Shown here: positions 63,608 through 64,000 of the stretch, in pieces
How the letters are laid out: each line of letters opens with the position of its first letter
How positions within the stretch are numbered: the stretch's first letter is position 1
Source of the DNA: Nemophila menziesii
Taxonomy: Eukaryota; Streptophyta; Magnoliopsida; Boraginales; Hydrophyllaceae
NCBI GenBank assembly: GCA_029959085.1
Contig: JARWIR010000062.1
Span: 682,001 to 746,000 of the forward strand
Reading direction: 5' to 3'
Length of the DNA stretch: 64,000 bases
Translations under genes and position numbers: made by a program
Notes under the pieces: model-generated
Told to the model about the DNA's origin: nothing
Databases searched by the model: none
The model's input: the letters and a program-made list of their open reading frames with translations, nothing else

Positions 63608-64000
63608 CTTGGAGAGTATTGTAAAAAATATTAAGATTATTGTTAATAGTTATCGGTATACGATGTATTTTCAGCTCGCCGACTATGGACTTTTGTTTCC
63701 TTCCAATTGGATATATTGTATGGATTTATAGGGAAGAAAGTAGTTTTAACTTTTTTTAACCTTATTATTAGATTTTAATTAGAGTGATGTTTGGTTTGGT
63801 TTACCCAATAAAGGTTGTACATTTATGATCCTCAAATCATTTTGATATATTTATATTCCTAAAAATCACTATATGTAAACTAACCTAGCAAAAGGAAGAA
63901 CAAAATCATAAACTAAGACCACCAAGAAAGTAAATTCAAGGGCAATGTGGAAAAAAAAAATTTATAATGAATGTCTGGATTATTGTAAAGAAATAAAAAA

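Larger units (their letters stand above)
1..64000. repeat. Tandem array of ~4.1-kb units filling the window
   Basis: Seen directly: the same ~4.1-kb text recurs head to tail 15 times plus a partial sixteenth, all in one orientation, with no unique sequence between copies. Unit lengths in order are 4100, 4084, 4085, 4078, 4104, 4113, 4166, 4231, 4113, 4395, 4165, 4219, 4113, 4395 and 4129 bp. Both window ends fall inside the array, so its total size is unknown. Each unit holds the same parts: unidentified protein-like segments, a minus-strand LINE remnant, a promoter-like block, intron-like DNA and a KH-domain pseudogene. The unit phase is arbitrary. Inference: the array grew by unequal crossing over of one ancestral composite locus. 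Confidence 0.97.
62491..64000 (+). repeat. Array unit 16, cut by window end
   Basis: First 1510 bp of a further unit with the B-type 5' flank (TGTGCAAAAG, AT microsatellite, GAAGCGAACC) as in units 8, 10, 12 and 14. The KH part and the MITE site lie beyond the window, so its class and MITE status cannot be read. Confidence 0.93.

Noticed and set aside
1..64000. Helitron origin of the repeat unit, since Helitrons capture gene fragments and form tandems
   Set aside because: I searched for a 3' hairpin followed by CTRR with a matching 5' TC end at a constant place in the unit and found no convincing candidate.
1..64000. rDNA spacer, CRISPR array or classic centromeric satellite
   Set aside because: No rRNA sequence, no short direct repeats with unique spacers, and the monomer is far longer than known plant centromeric satellites. 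Only the higher-order pattern is alike.

Overview
The window looks like eukaryotic, most likely plant, nuclear DNA. It is strongly AT-rich, has putative GT...AG exon borders, and carries a decayed intron-containing gene of the plant multi-KH RNA-binding family, remnants of a plant-type LINE reverse transcriptase, and a small MITE. No intact protein-coding gene, rRNA, tRNA, CRISPR array or prokaryotic signal was found. The species cannot be named from the sequence.

The whole 64 kb is one head-to-tail tandem array. Phased on the first base (TGTACAAGAG / TGTGCAAAAG / TGCGCAAGAG variants), there are 15 complete units of about 4.08 to 4.40 kb (starts 1, 4101, 8185, 12270, 16348, 20452, 24565, 28731, 32962, 37075, 41470, 45635, 49854, 53967, 58362) and a cut-off sixteenth (62491-64000). 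The array runs past both ends of the window. There is no single-copy DNA between units.

Layout of one unit (positions relative to its start): about 1-640, protein-like segments of unknown origin with splice-like borders; about 719-1060, minus-strand LINE reverse-transcriptase remnant; about 1060-1550, AT-rich with nothing recognised; about 1556-1810, a promoter-like block (17-bp palindrome, CCAAT, TATA, short leader with a putative splice donor); about 1810-2889, intron-like AT-rich DNA; about 2890-3994, the KH pseudogene (leader exon, KH1, KH2, post-KH2 region); then a tail of about 105 bp.

Three lineages can be told apart by shared lesions. Units 1-6 lack the donor of the KH leader exon and have a nonsense codon in KH1 (class A0). 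Units 8, 10, 12 and 14 keep that donor but have the same KH1 nonsense codon (class A1). Units 7, 9, 11, 13 and 15 have an open KH1 but a nonsense codon in the KH2 GxxG loop (class B). From unit 6 on, A and B alternate, which is a dimeric higher-order repeat. Units 7-10 (about 16.9 kb) are then repeated almost base for base as units 11-14, a tetrameric higher-order repeat. The copies differ by roughly 15 to 20 point differences seen by eye, two AT-microsatellite length changes and one conversion-like patch. A 179-bp MITE with 9-bp target duplications sits at the same site in units 10 and 14 and dates to before that duplication.

Nothing here supports a working multi-gene system. The notable biology is the array itself: a captured KH-gene and LINE composite amplified by unequal exchange, homogenised in blocks, and decaying largely through CpG-type transitions. 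The near-perfect 16.9-kb duplication could also be partly an assembly matter and should be checked with long reads.
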